Both the position numbers and the translations under genes were made by a program. From Patescibacteria group bacterium (GTDB lineage: Bacteria > Patescibacteriota > Saccharimonadia > CAILAD01 > BJGX01), in assembly GCA_030917065.1 (NCBI GenBank), contig JAUPVL010000011.1:1-29598 (forward strand): a stretch of DNA of 29,598 bases, written 5' to 3'. Each line of letters begins with the position of its first letter. Positions within the stretch are counted from its first letter, which is position 1. Positions 1 through 7,721 of the stretch are shown piece after piece. The notes beneath the pieces are model-generated. The model did no database searches and was not told where the DNA came from. It saw nothing but the letters and a program-made list of their open reading frames with translations.

Positions 1-70
1 CGTTATTGTTAGAACAAAGTGATCCACCAAGGATAAGCCCGGTGGAACCTCCCGTGAGAACGGGACCGGG
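1..70 (+). promoter_or_regulatory. 3' part of a T-box leader (antiterminator/antisequestrator) upstream of thrS
   Basis: Bases 38-70 fold into the T-box antiterminator shape. An outer helix CCCGG (38-42) pairs with CCGGG (66-70), a 7-nt bulge TGGAACC (43-49) follows, and an inner helix TCCCG (50-54) pairs with CGGGA (61-65) around a 6-nt loop. The bulge matches the conserved T-box UGGNACC, in which UGGN pairs with the uncharged tRNA 3' end. UGGA would read a UCCA end, that is discriminator U, which suits some tRNA-Thr. The thrS gene begins 41 nt later. The specifier stem lies before the window, so the cognate codon is not visible. No classic terminator with a T-run is evident, so control could be at translation initiation. 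Confidence 0.7.
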
Positions 71-110
71 CATATGTAGGTGGTTTTATTTATTTAAAAA
101 GGAATTCTAT

Positions 111-1922
111 ATGGATAAAGACAATATTTACAAAATAAGACATAGCTTGGCTCACATACTTGCAGCTGTGGTGCAAAACAGGTACCCAGAAGCCAAGTTT
201 GGAGTTGGTCCGGTGATAGACAATGGTTTTTACTATGACATGCTCTTAAGCGAGCCTCTGAAGCTCGATGATCTAGTGGGTATTGAGAAGGACATGAAGG
301 CAATGATTGCCCAAAACATAGATTTTGTACAGGAAGAGTGGCCAATAGATGAAGCAATCGCTTATTTTAGGAGTAAAAACCAGAACTACAAGGTAGAACT
401 CCTTGAAGATATAAAACACAGAGGCACCACAGCTATTTCAGACGCAGGGGATGCTGATCTACTTGAAGACGTAGAGCATGTAGCCAGTGTGACAGTGTAC
501 AAAACAGCTGAGTTTGTGGATCTATGCAGAGGTCCACACGTAAAAAACACCTCAGAAATTAAAAATACAGGATTTGGATTGACCAAAATATCTGGTGCTT
601 ACTGGAGAGGAAATGAAAATAATGATCAGTTGCAGAGAATATATGGTGTAGCATTTACAACAGAATCTGAATTATCGAAATATTTAGCTATGTTGGAAGA
701 AGCAGAAAAAAGAGACCATCGAAAACTAGGTAAGGAGCTTGATTTGTTTACCTTTTCTGATTTAGTAGGTCCGGGCTTACCTATGTATACGCCTCGCGGC
801 ACTGTATTGATAGAAGAACTTAAGTCGGTCCTCAAGGAGTTAGGCTCGAAATATGATATGCAGCAAGTATCGATTCCACATCTAGCCAAAATAGACCTTT
901 ACAATACATCTGGACATGCTGAGAAATTTGCTGACGAATTATTCTTGGTCCAAAGTCACTACAAGCAAGAATTCGTACTCAAGCCAGTCAATTGCCCGCA
1001 TCACACTCAGATATACGCATCGAAACCAAGGAGTTACAAGGAGCTACCTATCAGATACGTTGAGCAAACTATGCAGTACAGAGATGAAAAACCGGGTGAA
1101 TTGGGTGGACTACAACGTACCAGAGGGTTTACTGTAGATGATGGCCATACATTCTGTACCGTTGAACAGATAAAACACGAAGCTGAGACATTGATAGAGA
1201 TAATCTCGGGATTCTATTCATCTCTTGGTCTATGGGGCGATCACTGGGTGTCATTATCTGTAAGAGATCCAAAAACACCAGAAAAGTATATTGGAGATGA
1301 TAAAGATTGGGATGAGTCTGAAGCCATGCTCGGAATAGTTAGTGAAGAAAAAGAGCTAAATGCAAAACGCATGGTAGGAGAAGCTGCATTGTATGGACCC
1401 AAGCTGGACTTTATGTTTAAGGATGCACTGGGAAGAGAGACCCAACTGGCTACTCTACAGATAGATTTTGCAACTCCGAAGCGATTTGGACTGGTATATA
1501 CAGATAATGAAGGAAATGAAATCAGTCCTGTAATGATTCACAGAGCCATATTTGGTTCGTTTGAACGCTTCATTATGATACTAATAGAACATTTTGCCGG
1601 AGCCTTTCCTCTTTGGCTGGCTCCTGAACAGGTGAGAGTAGTACCTGTATCGGACAAATTCCTAGACTATACCCGTGAAGTAGTAGCAAAGCTAAAGGAT
1701 TCCAGTATAAGAGTAGTATTGGATGATAGTTCTGAATCGTTAGGTAAACGAATTAGAAACGCCGAGAAGATGAAAGTTCCTTATATACTTGTAATAGGTG
1801 AAAAAGAGGTAAGCTCAAGAACAGTTGCAGTCAGAAAACATCATGAAGGCGATCTAGGTCCAAGCAATATTGATGAATTAATAACAACATTAATCGAAAA
1901 TATCAAAAATCGCTCGGTATAA
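111..1922 (+). CDS. thrS: Threonyl-tRNA synthetase, without TGS domain (603 aa)
   Basis: Charges tRNA-Thr with threonine in the cytoplasm. Residues 1-200 are the editing (SAD) domain with both metal/hydrolysis motifs: HSLAH (H11, H15) and CRGPH (C139, H143). The class II catalytic core follows. It has the zinc ligands in PVNCPHH, DDGHTFC and MIHRAIFGSFERF, motif 2 around YRDEKPGELGGLQRTRGF, and motif 3 FGSFERF. The last ~100 residues (from APEQVRVVPV) are the anticodon-binding domain. The ATG at 111 is chosen because AAGGA lies ~9 nt upstream and the longer frame from position 6 would translate the T-box hairpin. From this start the protein lacks the N-terminal TGS (N1) domain of E. coli ThrRS. 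Its stop overlaps miaA by one base. Confidence 0.97.
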   Translation: MDKDNIYKIRHSLAHILAAVVQNRYPEAKFGVGPVIDNGFYYDMLLSEPLKLDDLVGIEKDMKAMIAQNIDFVQEEWPIDEAIAYFRSKNQNYKVELLEDIKHRGTTAISDAGDADLLEDVEHVASVTVYKTAEFVDLCRGPHVKNTSEIKNTGFGLTKISGAYWRGNENNDQLQRIYGVAFTTESELSKYLAMLEEAEKRDHRKLGKELDLFTFSDLVGPGLPMYTPRGTVLIEELKSVLKELGSKYDMQQVSIPHLAKIDLYNTSGHAEKFADELFLVQSHYKQEFVLKPVNCPHHTQIYASKPRSYKELPIRYVEQTMQYRDEKPGELGGLQRTRGFTVDDGHTFCTVEQIKHEAETLIEIISGFYSSLGLWGDHWVSLSVRDPKTPEKYIGDDKDWDESEAMLGIVSEEKELNAKRMVGEAALYGPKLDFMFKDALGRETQLATLQIDFATPKRFGLVYTDNEGNEISPVMIHRAIFGSFERFIMILIEHFAGAFPLWLAPEQVRVVPVSDKFLDYTREVVAKLKDSSIRVVLDDSSESLGKRIRNAEKMKVPYILVIGEKEVSSRTVAVRKHHEGDLGPSNIDELITTLIENIKNRSV

Positions 1923-2794
1923 TGACAACAAAACCAAGATTAATTACGATACTTGGACCCACTGCATCGGGTAAGACAACGATGGCTGTCAGATTTGCAC
2001 AAAGGTACAATGCAGAGATAGTTTGTGCTGATTCGAGGACCGTATATAGGGGTATGGATATTGGCACAGCCAAGCCGTCCAAAGCAGATCAGCAGCAAGT
2101 GAGGCACCATTTACTAGATATCTGTGATCCCAACAGAGCATTTAGCTCAGCAGAATTCAAGGTTTTGGCAGAAGAAGCCATACAGGATATACAGAGCCGA
2201 GATAAACTTGCCCTACTAGTTGGAGGCAGTGGGATGTATATTGATTCAATACTATTCGATTATAAATTTAGGAGCGATTTATCTACTGTGTCCACCGAAG
2301 AATTGCACCATAAATCCATATTAGAGCTACAGACTATTGCTCAAAAAAAATATCCCAAAGAATATATTGACATTGATATAAAAAACAAACGAAGACTAAT
2401 ACAGTTGATATCCAAAGGCCCTAGCAAAGATGATGACAGAAAGAATAAAAAAATTGGTAGCCTAGTGATAGGAATAGGTCAAAATAAGGCTGTAATAAAG
2501 CAAAATATAGAGATAAGAACAAAAAATATTTTGAACCAAAATTTTGTACAAGAAGTTGAATATCTACGATCAAGATTCGGTGAGACTGCAGTGTTGAAAC
2601 AAACCACAGGATACTGTCAGGTACTTGATTATCTCAATGGTGGAATCAAAAATATGGATGATCTTTATCAGGCTATTGTTAACGCTACTTGGCAACTTTC
2701 ACGTAAACAAATGACCTGGTTTAAAAGAAATAAGAACATCACCTGGATTGATAATGATATTGAAGCAGAAAGACTTATACAACAATACCTATAA
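1922..2794 (+). CDS. miaA: tRNA dimethylallyltransferase (290 aa)
   Basis: Transfers a dimethylallyl group to A37 of tRNAs that read UNN codons. The P-loop GPTASGKTT is at residues 12-20. ADSRTVYRGMDIGTAKP (from residue 36) is the MiaA catalytic Asp/tRNA-recognition signature, and LVGGSGMYIDSIL and RKQMTWFKRN are also typical. The length is slightly short for the family (usually 300-320), mostly through a compact insertion domain. The ATG overlaps the thrS stop (TAATG), so the two genes are co-transcribed, probably under the T-box leader. Confidence 0.95.
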   Translation: MTTKPRLITILGPTASGKTTMAVRFAQRYNAEIVCADSRTVYRGMDIGTAKPSKADQQQVRHHLLDICDPNRAFSSAEFKVLAEEAIQDIQSRDKLALLVGGSGMYIDSILFDYKFRSDLSTVSTEELHHKSILELQTIAQKKYPKEYIDIDIKNKRRLIQLISKGPSKDDDRKNKKIGSLVIGIGQNKAVIKQNIEIRTKNILNQNFVQEVEYLRSRFGETAVLKQTTGYCQVLDYLNGGIKNMDDLYQAIVNATWQLSRKQMTWFKRNKNITWIDNDIEAERLIQQYL

Positions 2795-2813
2795 AGACAC
2801 TATTAGTAAGCTC

Positions 2814-2822
2814 TGATACAAT
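2814..2822 (+). promoter_or_regulatory. Extended -10 promoter of murT-gatD (leaderless)
   Basis: TGATACAAT is an extended -10 (TGn plus TACAAT at 2817-2822). It ends 6 nt before the murT ATG, so transcription would start at or next to the A of the ATG. No Shine-Dalgarno precedes murT. No good -35 is visible. Confidence 0.6.
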
Positions 2823-2828
2823 ATCTGT

Positions 2829-4220
2829 ATGAAGAGAAGAATTGCTATATATTCAGCTAAGCTTGCCAAGATAGCCTCAAAACTATCTGGTAAAGGCGGA
2901 ACTGCATTGCCTGGTTTGGTGGCTGACAGGATAGATCCCGACTTGCTTCGTAAACTAACCAAGGATAACTTCCCTAAAGGTATAGTAGTAGTAACAGGTA
3001 CAAACGGTAAGACTACTGTAAGCAGTATGTTGTCTGGTATCTTAAATACTAATAATATCTCTCATTTAAGAAACTCAGCAGGCTCCAACATGAAGAGAGG
3101 CATTATTTCTACTCTACTTGAAGATATCGATAAAAATGGCAATAGTAGTAAAGAAATGGCTATTTTTGAAGTAGATGAAGCATATGTACCTATAGTATGT
3201 CCTATCATTAAGCCCAAGATAATACTTGTAACAAATTTATTTAGGGATCAACTCGACAGGTACGGGGAGCTTGACAAGATAGCAGATAGTTTTAAGCAAA
3301 CATTCGACGGACTAGATGCAGATATCGTACTAAATGCAGATGATCCGCTCGTATCTAGTCTCTCTCAAGATAATAAGACTACATTTTTTGGTATATCAGA
3401 TTACATAGGAGAAAAAATAGTACATGACCATACTGCCGATAGCGTTTTTGATATTAAAAGTGGCGAAAAGTTGCAATATATACAACGATATTACGGCCAT
3501 ATCGGTATTTACAGGTCAAAAAATGGTCAAGTTGTCAGGCCAAAACCCCAAGTAGAAGTAGTAAAAATGAATAATCTGACTAAAGAATTCTCAGACATAG
3601 ATGTAAAAATTACCACGGAAGATAAAAAAATGAACTTGAGGTTGCCTATCCCTGGTGTATATAATATATACAATGCATTAGCGTCTATAGCTGTAGCGGA
3701 TAGTCTCAGTCTTCCTAGTAAAAAAACACTACAATCGCTACTTAACACATCTGCTGCCTTCGGACGTGCGGAGGATATCAGATATAGAAACTTAAACTTT
3801 AAGCTTTTACTTGTAAAAAACCCCACTGGTTTTAATCAGGTCATACAGACATTTTTAAAGCCAAAGCCACAGAACAATACGCTATTGATAGTCATTAATG
3901 ACAAGATAGCGGACGGGAGGGATGTGTCTTGGCTTTGGGACGTAGCAATAGAGGACATATCGAGTTATTCTTCTAATATCGTATGCTCTGGTACCAGAGC
4001 ATACGATATGGCTCTCAGGCTAAAATATGCAGGTATAAACAGTTATAAGATAGAAATTGATATATCAAAGGCCTTAGATCTCATATGCAATAATAAGAAC
4101 ACAAAGAATGAAGTGTATGTCTTACCTACCTATACAGCGATGCTAGAGCTACGCACAAAGCTGACCAATCAGTCAAATCTCAATAATCTCAGTACATTAG
4201 AGAAGGTAAAAAAATCATGA
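2829..4220 (+). CDS. murT: Lipid II isoglutaminyl synthase, MurT subunit, zinc ribbon lost (463 aa)
   Basis: With GatD it amidates D-Glu of lipid II to D-isoglutamine at the inner membrane face. The Mur-ligase ATP-binding motif VVVTGTNGKTT is at residues 53-63, EVDEAYVP at 114-121, and TNLFRDQLDRYGELD at 135-149. The C-terminal DUF1727 domain carries the conserved IADGRDVSWLWD stretch with the Asp implicated in catalysis, and KNPTGFNQ. Known MurT proteins carry a four-cysteine ribbon around the YYGHIGIY motif. Here (residues ~201-240) those positions hold no cysteines. The gene is preceded by a leaderless-type promoter and overlaps gatD by 4 nt (ATGA). Confidence 0.93.
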   Translation: MKRRIAIYSAKLAKIASKLSGKGGTALPGLVADRIDPDLLRKLTKDNFPKGIVVVTGTNGKTTVSSMLSGILNTNNISHLRNSAGSNMKRGIISTLLEDIDKNGNSSKEMAIFEVDEAYVPIVCPIIKPKIILVTNLFRDQLDRYGELDKIADSFKQTFDGLDADIVLNADDPLVSSLSQDNKTTFFGISDYIGEKIVHDHTADSVFDIKSGEKLQYIQRYYGHIGIYRSKNGQVVRPKPQVEVVKMNNLTKEFSDIDVKITTEDKKMNLRLPIPGVYNIYNALASIAVADSLSLPSKKTLQSLLNTSAAFGRAEDIRYRNLNFKLLLVKNPTGFNQVIQTFLKPKPQNNTLLIVINDKIADGRDVSWLWDVAIEDISSYSSNIVCSGTRAYDMALRLKYAGINSYKIEIDISKALDLICNNKNTKNEVYVLPTYTAMLELRTKLTNQSNLNNLSTLEKVKKS

Positions 4221-4933
4221 GACCCGTAAAGATATTGCACTTATATCCTGATAGGATGAGCATCTATGGTGATTATGGCAACATTATTTCTTTAATTAAA
4301 CGTATGGAGTGGCGCAATATAAAGCATGAGTACCATAGCTTATCTATAGGAGATAAATTTGATCAAGAATATGACATTATTTTTATGGGAGGCGGCCAGG
4401 ATAAAGGCCAGGTCTACGTAGCACAAGATCTTCAGCTACAATCAGCTAAAATACACGAACATTTTAATCTGAATAAGCCAATTTTGACTATTTGTGGAGG
4501 GTATCAACTTTTTGGTAGGTATTTTATCACGTCAGATTTGAGTGAGTTACCTGGTATTGGTATATTTGACGCTGTTACTCGAGCGACAAATACACGAATG
4601 ATAGGCAACATACTGATAGAAAGCGATAAATTCGGTCATTTAGTTGGCTTTGAAAATCACAGTGGAGCTACGCAGCTATCTGGCACTGAAAAGCCTCTTG
4701 GTAAGGTCATCAAAGGCTTCGGTAATAATGCGGACTCAAAAAACGAAGGAGTGCTATCAAAAAATGCAATAGGAACCTATTTGCATGGCTCTTTCTTGCC
4801 AAAAAACCCAGTTGTGTCTGACTATATTATAGAGCAAGCAGTGAGAATACAGGCGCCTGAATACAAGCTTGACGAGCTAGATGATAGTCTAGAAAAATTA
4901 GCATTTGATAGAGCCAAAAAAAGACCTCAATAA
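4217..4933 (+). CDS. gatD: Lipid II isoglutaminyl synthase, GatD glutaminase subunit (238 aa)
   Basis: Class I glutamine amidotransferase (CobB/CobQ-like) that supplies ammonia to MurT. The nucleophile is C93 in TICGGYQLFG, and the partner His is H190 in GTYLHGSFLPKNP. Both positions agree closely with Staphylococcus aureus GatD (C94, H189). MGGGQDKGQ near residue 58 is also typical. The ATGA overlap with murT indicates translational coupling in equal amounts, as expected for a 1:1 complex. Confidence 0.95.
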   Translation: MRPVKILHLYPDRMSIYGDYGNIISLIKRMEWRNIKHEYHSLSIGDKFDQEYDIIFMGGGQDKGQVYVAQDLQLQSAKIHEHFNLNKPILTICGGYQLFGRYFITSDLSELPGIGIFDAVTRATNTRMIGNILIESDKFGHLVGFENHSGATQLSGTEKPLGKVIKGFGNNADSKNEGVLSKNAIGTYLHGSFLPKNPVVSDYIIEQAVRIQAPEYKLDELDDSLEKLAFDRAKKRPQ

Positions 4934-4944
4934 ATCAATCCTAA

Positions 4945-4984
4945 AACAACTAGGTTGTTATTTGTGTTCAATATAATGTATAAT
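4945..4984 (+). promoter_or_regulatory. Promoter with overlapping small palindrome, upstream of HTH gene
   Basis: A -35-like TTGTTA (4955-4960), an 18-nt spacer and TATAAT (4979-4984); a second TATAAT lies at 4972-4977. A perfect inverted repeat AACAAC-TAG-GTTGTT (4945-4959) overlaps the -35. It could be an operator, possibly for the HTH protein encoded just downstream, or a weak terminator for gatD. Confidence 0.5.
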
Positions 4985-5045
4985 CAGCTTTAGAAAGTAA
5001 ATACATAAATGAGTAATGTATTTTATTAGGAGGAAAGTTGTAATA

Positions 5046-5720
5046 ATGTTTGAACAATTGTTTGGATCAAAAACTCGAGTAAAGCTTCTAAGTTTGTTTT
5101 ATAACAACCCAGAAAGACCTTTTTACGTACGTGAAATAACTCGCAAGATTGATGAGCAGATTAACTCAGTAAGGCGAGAATTACAGAATTTGCTCAATAT
5201 AGGTATTGTACGATCAGTCAATCAAGGCAATCGTTTGTATTATGAAATCAACCAGAAGTACAAATTTCATAAAGAATTACAGTCTATTTTTTCTAAGATA
5301 CCATCAAAAACAAAGGCTATTAAACAAACCAAAGAAGACGACCAAATACTTAAGAGAATACAAAAAGCCGGCAACCTGCATATCATATTTTTGACAGGGG
5401 CTTTTGTAAGGGGTAGTGATCAGCAAATAGACATCTTTATAGTTGGAGATATGAACAAAGCTAAGCTAGCTCAGATAATCGCTGAAATTGAAAAAGAGAT
5501 GACCAGAGAGCTGAACTATACCGCAATGAGACTAGAGGACTTTGACTATCGCAGGAACCTAAACGATAGATTCTTGACAGATATATTGGATTCAAAAAAA
5601 GTCGTACTGCTGGACAGTTTGGGTATATTTAAGGCAGATGATAACACAACCTTGATAAATGGTGAATCATCAAATAACACAGATGAAAGCGGCGCTACTA
5701 AGGTTGCAGTAGAGGGTTGA
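5046..5720 (+). CDS. Winged-helix regulator fused to a nucleotidyltransferase-like domain (224 aa)
   Basis: Residues ~1-75 are an ArsR-type winged helix: FGSKTRVKLLSLFYNNPERPFYVREITRKI, then a recognition helix with INSVRRELQNLLNIGIV and a wing GNRLYYEINQ. Residues ~105-190 resemble a minimal nucleotidyltransferase fold (LTGAFVRGSDQQIDIFIVGD), but the usual GS-x-ARG...SDIDLL pattern is reduced. Enzymatic activity is therefore doubtful. The tail is hydrophilic and low-complexity. The ATG at 5046 is chosen for its AGGAGG (5028-5033 region, ~11 nt upstream) over the in-frame ATG at 5016. The target is unknown; autoregulation through the upstream palindrome is possible. Confidence 0.75.
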   Translation: MFEQLFGSKTRVKLLSLFYNNPERPFYVREITRKIDEQINSVRRELQNLLNIGIVRSVNQGNRLYYEINQKYKFHKELQSIFSKIPSKTKAIKQTKEDDQILKRIQKAGNLHIIFLTGAFVRGSDQQIDIFIVGDMNKAKLAQIIAEIEKEMTRELNYTAMRLEDFDYRRNLNDRFLTDILDSKKVVLLDSLGIFKADDNTTLINGESSNNTDESGATKVAVEG

Positions 5721-5732
5721 GAAGGATAGTAG

Positions 5733-6785
5733 ATGGCTTCTTCGAAACCACCAAAAACACCTCATAGAAATAGCATAGTAATATCTCCACTCACATTTGT
5801 TTATTTATTGCTTACAATGTTTGCTATATGGATAGTCTTTCAGATATCTAGCATCATCATATCTCTGGTAGTTGCCGGGATATTCGCCGTTGCGCTTAAC
5901 CCCATAGTGTCTTCTATTGAAAAAAAGTTACATATAAGGAGAGGTTTTGCAGTTGCAATCGTAGTTATTAGTATAGTTGCTGTATTTATAGCAACAGTTG
6001 CTCTTATAGTACCAAATCTAATTGAACAAGGCGGAACGCTTTCTTCTAAGATACCTGAGTATCAGTTGAGGATCAAAGATTTTGCCGACGACAAGACCTA
6101 TACCAGATATATATATGACAAAACATCAGCTGCAATACAGGATAATACAAATCAAATATCATCCAATGTGGCATCTATATCTGTGAGTTTAGCAGGAGGG
6201 TTGTTTAGTTTTTTAACATTCTTTGTATTTTTGATATATATGCTAGTAAGCGGCAGAAAATTCGCTGTTATTCTATCCAATATGTTGCCAAAAAAACAAT
6301 GGCGTAAGCAATTTGTTGAAATTTCAAATGATATCTCCACTAAGTTGGGGCGCTGGCTGAGAGGACAGGCATTGTTGAGTCTAATAATTTTTGTAGTTAG
6401 CTATATAGGGCTTACGATATTGGATGTTGATTATGCTTTGAGCTTAGCGCTATTTGCAGGTTTGATGGAGGCCGTACCGATGGTGGGTGCGTACTTGGGT
6501 GCAATACCTGCCGTAACTGTCGCTTTGCTGAGCGGTTCTCCTGTAAAAGCAATAATCGTTGCTATATTTTTCTTGGTAATGCAGCAATTAGAAGGCTCCC
6601 TAGTAGTACCCCAGGTAATGAAGAAGGCAGTAGGTGTACATCCAATGCTGGTCTTGTTGGCTGCAATGATAGGAGGTACATTATTAGGTATCGTTGGTGT
6701 ATTGATAGCTGTGCCTGTCACAGCGGCGGCTTCGGTCATAATAGGAAGCTTGTATCAAAAGTATAGCGATTCTATTGAAAAATAA
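5733..6785 (+). CDS. AI-2E/PerM family membrane transporter (350 aa)
   Basis: Polytopic inner-membrane protein. Paired hydrophobic segments lie at ~20-55 and 68-92, a soluble stretch at ~95-145, a segment at ~150-172, and a hydrophobic C-terminal half (~205-335) with the family motifs PMVGAYLGAIPA, QQLEGSLVVPQVMKKAVGVHPM and GGTLLGIVGVLIAVPVTAA. Family members export varied substrates (AI-2, Na+/H+ antiport), so the substrate cannot be named. The gene follows the HTH gene by 12 nt with AAGGA upstream of its ATG, so it is probably co-transcribed with it. Confidence 0.9.
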   Translation: MASSKPPKTPHRNSIVISPLTFVYLLLTMFAIWIVFQISSIIISLVVAGIFAVALNPIVSSIEKKLHIRRGFAVAIVVISIVAVFIATVALIVPNLIEQGGTLSSKIPEYQLRIKDFADDKTYTRYIYDKTSAAIQDNTNQISSNVASISVSLAGGLFSFLTFFVFLIYMLVSGRKFAVILSNMLPKKQWRKQFVEISNDISTKLGRWLRGQALLSLIIFVVSYIGLTILDVDYALSLALFAGLMEAVPMVGAYLGAIPAVTVALLSGSPVKAIIVAIFFLVMQQLEGSLVVPQVMKKAVGVHPMLVLLAAMIGGTLLGIVGVLIAVPVTAAASVIIGSLYQKYSDSIEK

Positions 6786-6797
6786 ATGCCTATTTGC

Positions 6798-6806
6798 TGA
6801 TATAAT
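6798..6806 (+). promoter_or_regulatory. Extended -10 promoter (leaderless) of the MBL-fold gene
   Basis: TGATATAAT ends exactly 6 nt before the ATG at 6813, with no Shine-Dalgarno between. Transcription would begin at the start codon. Confidence 0.65.
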
Positions 6807-6812
6807 AAGACC

Positions 6813-7346
6813 ATGGAAATAACAAAAACTGACAAAAACTCCTTTTTTATTAACTCTAAGGCGCTGAATATATCTATCAATGCCGACAATATCAAGGCCG
6901 ATGTGCTGCTTTTCTCAAATAAAAACACCGACAAGCAAAAAAATGCTGATGCTAGAGTATTTGATTCTGCAGGGGAATACGAGGTAAGGAAATGTATGAT
7001 TGATGCTACTCAGCTCAATGAAAGTGAGATTGGTTTCACAGTCCTTATCGATGGCGTACAGCTTGCATATATAGGTAACATAGAAGATATGCTTACCGAT
7101 AAGCAGGTAGAAGTATTTGCAGCTGTAGACGTATTGATATTACCTATTGTGGATGGAAAGGCTGAAATCACCACTAAGGTCATCAGTCAGATCGAACCTA
7201 GTACAGTAATACCTCACAGTTATGATGAAGGTTCGATCGAAACCTTTAGTAAAGAGTTTGGTAATGATGTCGAAAAGACAGCTAAGCTTAAGATAAGTAA
7301 AAAAGATCTGACAGAGTCAGATAAACAAAAATTAGTTATTTTGTAG
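6813..7346 (+). CDS. Degenerate MBL-fold (UlaG-like) protein (177 aa)
   Basis: The arrangement resembles short metallo-beta-lactamase-fold proteins of the UlaG/YcfL type. The N-terminus has beta-strands, followed by DSAGEYEVRKCMIDAT (residues ~51-66). FTVLIDGVQLAYIGNIEDML (~75-94) corresponds to the strand where active enzymes have a metal-binding D/H, and VDVLILPIVDG and IEPSTVIPHSYD follow. The HxHxDH metal motif and most metal ligands are missing; only the late PHSYD histidine remains. It is probably non-enzymatic or an altered hydrolase. It has its own leaderless promoter and converges on rpmB. Confidence 0.6.
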   Translation: MEITKTDKNSFFINSKALNISINADNIKADVLLFSNKNTDKQKNADARVFDSAGEYEVRKCMIDATQLNESEIGFTVLIDGVQLAYIGNIEDMLTDKQVEVFAAVDVLILPIVDGKAEITTKVISQIEPSTVIPHSYDEGSIETFSKEFGNDVEKTAKLKISKKDLTESDKQKLVIL

Positions 7347-7359
7347 TTTATTTAAGGGC

Positions 7360-7599
7360 TTACTTAGTAGGATTGTCTGAGATTGTATTGGATTTTTCAA
7401 TATTATCAATCTGATTTTGGTATTTCTTGAGTGTGCGAATAGTAGAAGCAGCTAGCTTTAATCTGACTTTCTGGCCATCTATGACTAAAGTCTTTGTTTG
7501 CAGATTAGGCTTCCATGCTTTTTTGGTTGCTCTAAGCGAGTGAGATCGGTTATTCCCGAATTGCTTGCCTTTATTGGTGATGTCGCATTTGTATGACAT
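7360..7599 (-). CDS. rpmB: 50S ribosomal protein L28 (79 aa)
   Basis: Small basic large-subunit protein. KGKQFGNNRSHSLRATKKAWKPNLQ near the N-terminus is the L28 signature, followed by strand KTLVIDGQKVRLKLAASTIRTLKK. The C-terminal tail (NIEKSNTISDNPTK) is polar and lineage-specific. It is a monocistronic gene on the minus strand, convergent with the preceding MBL gene (13 nt apart), with a recognisable promoter upstream. Confidence 0.93.
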   Translation of the reverse strand: MSYKCDITNKGKQFGNNRSHSLRATKKAWKPNLQTKTLVIDGQKVRLKLAASTIRTLKKYQNQIDNIEKSNTISDNPTK

Positions 7600-7620
7600 A
7601 AGTGTAAATTTAACTTTGTT

Positions 7621-7649
7621 ATCTTAGCATATTACTATATTCACTGCAA
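7621..7649 (-). promoter_or_regulatory. Promoter of rpmB
   Basis: Read on the minus strand: TTGCAG (7644-7649), a 17-nt spacer and TAAGAT (7621-7626), with TGC before the -10 making it extended. The leader would be ~15 nt with no Shine-Dalgarno. Confidence 0.55.
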
Positions 7650-7701
7650 GAGTATAGGCTGATTTTACGTTATAGTAAGCCTTTATTGATTGGCATATTT
7701 T

Positions 7702-7710
7702 TGTTAAAAT
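7702..7710 (+). promoter_or_regulatory. Extended -10 promoter of the M50 protease gene
   Basis: TGTTAAAAT (-10 TAAAAT at 7705-7710) lies 11 nt before the ATG at 7722, giving a ~5-nt leader without ribosome-binding site. The position also argues against the upstream TTG at 7686 as a start. Confidence 0.45.
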
Positions 7711-7721
7711 CAACAGTACCT

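Noticed and set aside
6..110. N-terminal extension of thrS from position 6
   Set aside because: It would translate the T-box hairpin; residues do not resemble a TGS domain, and a ribosome site precedes ATG 111.
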